From NCBI GenBank assembly GCA_038237475.1, contig JBBRYS010000006.1:248001-312000 (forward strand): 64,000 nt of DNA. The letters run 5' to 3'. The DNA comes from JAOAPY01 sp038237475. GTDB lineage: Bacteria; Acidobacteriota; Blastocatellia; Pyrinomonadales; Pyrinomonadaceae. A program made the position numbers and the translations under genes. A model generated the notes under the pieces. The model did not search any database. It was not told the origin of the DNA and worked only from the letters and a program-made list of their open reading frames with translations. This document shows, piece by piece, positions 60,664-64,000 of the stretch. How positions within the stretch are numbered: the first letter of the stretch is position 1; the number at the start of each line of letters is the position of its first letter.

Positions 60664-62001
60664 ATGTATGAATTTGCAGTTCAACCAGCAGTCACCAGCA
60701 TTCGCCGCCGCGGCGTAGTCATTACCGCGGTGACCCCGGCTAGTCTCGGTGGAGAGTTGGAATTGGAGCCGGGTGATCGTGTGATCAAGGTCAACGGCCG
60801 GGCGGTGCGGGACTACCTCGACTTTCGCTTTCAGACCGGTGGCGAAACCGAGCTGACGCTTGAAGTTCGAAAAAAGAGTGGCGAAGACTGGGAATTGGAA
60901 ATTGAGCGCGATGAGAGTGAAGACTTTGGTCTTTCCTTTGAACAGATCGTGCCGCGCCAATGCGCCAACGAATGCATCTTTTGCTTTTGCAAAGGCAATC
61001 CTGACGACGCGCGCCCATCGCTTTTCATTCGCGACGAAGACATCCGCCTTTCGTTTCTTTATGGCAACTACACCACGCTGACTTCGATCACTGAAGATGA
61101 GATGCAGCGCATCATCGAGCAACGGCTCACCCCGCAGTACGTCTCCGTGCACGCCATGGATCTGGATGTACGAGCCTATCTCTTAGGGATTGAGAAGAGT
61201 CGCGCGGGCATCACAGATAAGCTGGAGCGCATGATGGCGGCCGGGATTGAAGTTCATGCGCAGGTGGTCTTGTGCCCGAACATCAACGACGGTGAAATTT
61301 TAAGGCAGACGATTTTCGAGTTGGCTGCGTTTTATCCGAAGGTTAGCAGCGTAGCGATAGTTCCCCTGGGCTTGACGCGTTACAACACTGACGAGCGCTT
61401 GACGGCGGTCACGCCCGAATTTTGTCGGCAGACGATCAAGCAGGTCGTAGCGATACAGGAAAAGTTGCGCGCCCGTCTGGGAACGACATTCGCTTTTCTT
61501 GGTGATGAGATCTATCTACGAGCAGGCAGAAAGGTGCCTGCTCGCAGGCATTACGGCGACTATCCCCAAATCGAGGACGGCATCGGCATGGTCCGGTCTT
61601 TTGCCAACGAATTTGCTGCTTTGATCAAGAGGTTAGATCGTGTTCCACCACCAGATCCCGGCAGTGTCAATGGCACAATCATGACCGGGACACTCTTTGC
61701 GCCGATTCTGGAAGAAAAAATTGCAAAGTTGAACGAACGGTTCGGAACTAAGCTTCAGGTTGCGGCTGTCAGTAACAATTATTTTGGCGGCGATGTTTCG
61801 GTTGCCGGCCTCCTGACAGGTTCCGACTTCGTCAAAGCCGCTGGCCAGCTGCAGGGTAATTTTCTGATCATTCCCCGCTCGACGCTCAAGAGCGATGAGG
61901 ACATCATGCTCGACGGCATGACACTCCAGGATTTGCAGCAAGCTGTTGGCGTTCCGGTTCATCCGTTTGATATGCGCGCCTTTAGCGAGTGGATTTCCTG
62001 A
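60664..62001 (+). CDS. DUF512 radical SAM protein with N-terminal PDZ domain
   Basis: Residues 1-75 form a PDZ-like domain (ITAVTPASLGGELELEPGDRVIKVNGRAV). Residues 98-110 hold the [4Fe-4S] motif CANECIFCFCKG, with C-x3-C-x2-C spacing. RDEDIRLSFLYGNYTTLT and SVHAMDLDVR follow. The C-terminal DUF512 region carries FLGDEIYLRAGRKVPARRHYGDYPQIEDGIG and LDGMTLQDLQQAVG. Length of 445 residues is standard. The role is not established; the family is widespread in cyanobacteria and anaerobes. It is divergent from the export gene with 255 bp between. Confidence 0.9.
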   Translation: MYEFAVQPAVTSIRRRGVVITAVTPASLGGELELEPGDRVIKVNGRAVRDYLDFRFQTGGETELTLEVRKKSGEDWELEIERDESEDFGLSFEQIVPRQCANECIFCFCKGNPDDARPSLFIRDEDIRLSFLYGNYTTLTSITEDEMQRIIEQRLTPQYVSVHAMDLDVRAYLLGIEKSRAGITDKLERMMAAGIEVHAQVVLCPNINDGEILRQTIFELAAFYPKVSSVAIVPLGLTRYNTDERLTAVTPEFCRQTIKQVVAIQEKLRARLGTTFAFLGDEIYLRAGRKVPARRHYGDYPQIEDGIGMVRSFANEFAALIKRLDRVPPPDPGSVNGTIMTGTLFAPILEEKIAKLNERFGTKLQVAAVSNNYFGGDVSVAGLLTGSDFVKAAGQLQGNFLIIPRSTLKSDEDIMLDGMTLQDLQQAVGVPVHPFDMRAFSEWIS

Positions 62002-62041
62002 GCGCCATCACCACACTGCATCGCTTATCCCCGAAAAGATC

Positions 62042-62623
62042 ATGAACCCTGCTCAGCCAGAGACCGCGCCGCAAAAGAAGGTGCTGGATGTGGGGTGCGG
62101 GCAGAATAAATATCCGGGCGCAATTGGTATCGATGCGAACCCCCGCAGCCACGCTGATGTGATTCACGATCTGGGAGTGCTGCCTTATCCCTTTGCTGAT
62201 GATGAATTTGATGAAGTCAGATGTAGTCACGTAATCGAACACGTGCCCGACGTTATGGCGTTTGTTTCAGAGCTGCATCGCGTCACGAAAGCAGGCGGCA
62301 GAATCAAGATTCTCACTCCGCATTACACGAATCCCGACTGGGCCACCGACCCTACTCATCGCAATCATTTCAATAGTTACTCGTTCACCTGTTTCATGCC
62401 GGAGCGTACTCCGTTTCCGTTCTACAGCGATATCGAACTCAAGCCGATCCTTTGTCATGTCAGCCTCGCAAATCTTTGGCGAGCGACCGGACTTGAGTTC
62501 ATTACCAACCTTGACCAGCGCTGGCCCGCGCTGCGTTTCACGCGAAAGTTTTGGGAGTTCTACCTGTCAACAATTTGCCGCGGCAAGGAACTCCGTTTCG
62601 AGTTTGAAGTAATCAAGAAATAA
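62042..62623 (+). CDS. SAM-dependent methyltransferase
   Basis: 193 residues from the ATG at 62042 (MNPAQP); the longer frame from 61946 overlaps the previous gene. VLDVGCGQNKYPGAIGIDANP is the SAM loop, followed by DVIHDLGVLPYPFADDEFDEVRCSHVIEHV. The WATDPTHRNHFNSYSF stretch is typical of a Methyltransf_11-like group in polysaccharide loci. Substrate unknown. Separated from the DUF512 gene by 40 bp and co-oriented. Confidence 0.88.
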   Translation: MNPAQPETAPQKKVLDVGCGQNKYPGAIGIDANPRSHADVIHDLGVLPYPFADDEFDEVRCSHVIEHVPDVMAFVSELHRVTKAGGRIKILTPHYTNPDWATDPTHRNHFNSYSFTCFMPERTPFPFYSDIELKPILCHVSLANLWRATGLEFITNLDQRWPALRFTRKFWEFYLSTICRGKELRFEFEVIKK

Positions 62624-62800
62624 GAGTGTCCTTTCTCCCCCGGTCGCGAGCGGCCGTCCCACGACCAAACCAGAAACTCGTACTAAAATCCGAAAATTCG
62701 TCGTCTGTGAATGCCGCTGGCGTCGGAAATCGAGGAAATATCTTAGCCAGGACGGGCACCGGCGCAGGCATATGTTTTGCTGGAACGTGTTTGGACTTCA

Positions 62801-63772
62801 ATGTTCATAATCCTTCAGTACTTTTTTCGTGCCCAGGCGATGACCGGTTTGTTGCTGGTCTGTGCCTTGATTGTGTTTGCGCAAGGCGGGTCGATTCGAG
62901 GCCAACTTCTGCTCCCTGACGGGAACCCCCTAAATGAAGCGACGAGGATATCGCTCGAGACCTCGCGCGGTGTTAAGGCCACTATCTTCACTGACAACCA
63001 GGGGCGCTTCAGTTTCCCCGGTCTTACCCCCGGCACCTATCAGGTCATTGTCGAAGGGGATCGCACTCGTTTTGAAACCACGACTGCGAACGTTGAGGTG
63101 TTCCCCAGTTCCCCTGTGCTGCTTACCATCACCTTAAAAGAGAAGAAGGACGCCAAAACCAAAAGGGAGAATAGCGTTTCGGTAGCAGAACTTGACGCAG
63201 GGGTTCCATCGAAAGCTAAAAAAGAATTCGAGCGAGCCGGCGCCGCAGCGGCTGAGCACAAGACGTCTGAAGCAATCAGTCATTTGCGTCAGGCCATCGC
63301 CATCTATCCTCGATATCTAATGGCCCGAAACGATTTGGGCGCGCAATTGCTCGAACAGGGTAAGTTGGACGAAGCTGCTGATGAACTACGGCGAGCGTTG
63401 GAAATTGATCCCAAGGCCTTTAATCCACACCTGAACCTGGGGATAGTACTGGTGCAGCAGCATAAGTTCTCCGAAGCGGCCCCAGTTTTGGCGGAGGCTG
63501 TTGCCCTGAACGCTGCATCTCCGGCCGCGCGACTCTATAACGGCATGGCCCTGGAAGCTCTAAAGGATTTTAAAACCGCTGAGCGCGAGTTAAGAGCGGC
63601 CTTCGAACTTGGCAGCACTCCCTATGCAGTGGCGCTGTTCCATCTTGGACTGGTCTACATGAGCCAGGGGGATCGTGAGCGGGCAGTTGCCGCGTTCAAG
63701 AATTATCTCCGAGAGGCGCCGGCAGGTGCCAACGCTCAAGAGGCCGCAGCCTTGTTGAGGACCCTCAAGTAA
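62801..63772 (+). CDS. Secreted protein: carboxypeptidase-regulatory-like domain plus TPR
   Basis: From ATG 62801, a hydrophobic N-terminus (ending FAQGG) acts as signal. A CarboxypepD_reg-like beta domain spans about 35-110 (GSIRGQLLLPDGNPL, DNQGRFSFPGLTPGTYQVIVEG). A Lys/Glu-rich linker follows and then five or six TPR motifs (NDLGAQLLEQGKLDEAADELRRALEIDP, NPHLNLGIVLVQQHKFSEAAPVLAEAV) to the C-terminus. TTG at 62777 is another possible start. Likely a periplasmic or surface scaffold. Confidence 0.82.
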   Translation: MFIILQYFFRAQAMTGLLLVCALIVFAQGGSIRGQLLLPDGNPLNEATRISLETSRGVKATIFTDNQGRFSFPGLTPGTYQVIVEGDRTRFETTTANVEVFPSSPVLLTITLKEKKDAKTKRENSVSVAELDAGVPSKAKKEFERAGAAAAEHKTSEAISHLRQAIAIYPRYLMARNDLGAQLLEQGKLDEAADELRRALEIDPKAFNPHLNLGIVLVQQHKFSEAAPVLAEAVALNAASPAARLYNGMALEALKDFKTAERELRAAFELGSTPYAVALFHLGLVYMSQGDRERAVAAFKNYLREAPAGANAQEAAALLRTLK

Positions 63773-64000
63773 ATTTCCGAATCGGCGGAAAATTACTTTC
63801 CTTCGGTTGGTACTCAAAACACTCCAAAACGCCCGGGCCATCTGGAAAACTCTAAGCAAATCGTTAGGTTGAGAACTTGGGCGGCAATCCGAAGATTCGG
63901 AGGATAATCCAAATTCGGCAAGTTTATACGGATGTTTGGGCCTCACAACCCGGTCAAAGGTGAGCCTAAATGGAATTTAGGCCGCACCGGAATGCTGGCA
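63773..64000. other. Right-edge non-coding stretch
   Basis: No supported gene or start. The minus-strand frame 63590-63946 overlaps the TPR gene antisense and is rejected. Confidence 0.5.

Noticed and set aside
60529..61152. 207-codon minus frame overlapping the DUF512 gene
   Set aside because: Opposes the PDZ and [4Fe-4S] motif region of a recognised protein.

Overview
The window reads as chromosomal DNA of a Gram-negative-type, soil-style bacterium, most likely an Acidobacteriota of the Blastocatellia/Pyrinomonadales kind. This is an inference from gene content: secreted NTF2-like proteins, TPR-rich regulators, a large exopolysaccharide gene load, a DUF512 radical SAM protein with a PDZ domain, and dispersed hairpin repeats. 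No rRNA gene or other phylogenetic marker was analysed. Coding density is high on both strands and codon use looks uniform. There is no prophage, IS element or CRISPR array.

Layout. 1-9.3 kb: cell-surface polysaccharide genes (GT39 membrane glycosyltransferase running off the left edge, two-domain ADH/Gfo-Idh oxidoreductase, AsnB-type amidotransferase, O-antigen-ligase-like protein carrying a PDZ insert, UDP-GlcNAc 2-epimerase, UDP-sugar dehydrogenase). 9.3-21.4 kb: housekeeping and mixed genes (DUF4919-like protein, rhomboid protease, dicarboxylate/glutamate symporter, nadK-tlyA-dxs, GNAT, Tat metallophosphoesterase, tRNA-Ser, gltX, NTF2-like). 21.5-26.7 kb: a second GT39 enzyme and a 1165-residue GH18/NodB deacetylase/GT2 polysaccharide synthase, preceded by a structured leader with a mini-ORF and a terminator. 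27.2-36.5 kb: hutI with an APC permease, an esterase, ybaB-recR, pyrE, Nudix, NTF2-like, DUF1697 and MOSC proteins. 36.8-45 kb: a TPR-containing sigma54 activator, a convergent TPR hybrid histidine kinase, a tiny secreted peptide made of GNITT heptad repeats behind a sigma54-type promoter, and a secreted M20 peptidase. 45.3-55.1 kb: a leftward exopolysaccharide operon from methyltransferases down to the initiating phosphoglycosyltransferase. 55.3-64 kb: an orphan contractile-injection tube protein with a small partner, a DUF1028 protein, small membrane proteins, a Wza-like export protein, the DUF512 radical SAM protein, a methyltransferase and a TPR lipoprotein-like protein.

Best candidate for an undescribed system: 36.8-43 kb. 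Two large regulators whose sensory halves are TPR arrays lie next to a signal-peptide-bearing peptide with seven GNITT units. That peptide gene is preceded by a near-consensus -24/-12 promoter and an upstream dyad. The arrangement recalls secreted-peptide/TPR-receptor signalling (RRNPP logic) moved onto a sigma54 activator and histidine kinase; it could equally be a regulated structural surface peptide. The leader RNA in front of the GH18/deacetylase/GT2 gene is the second most interesting item.
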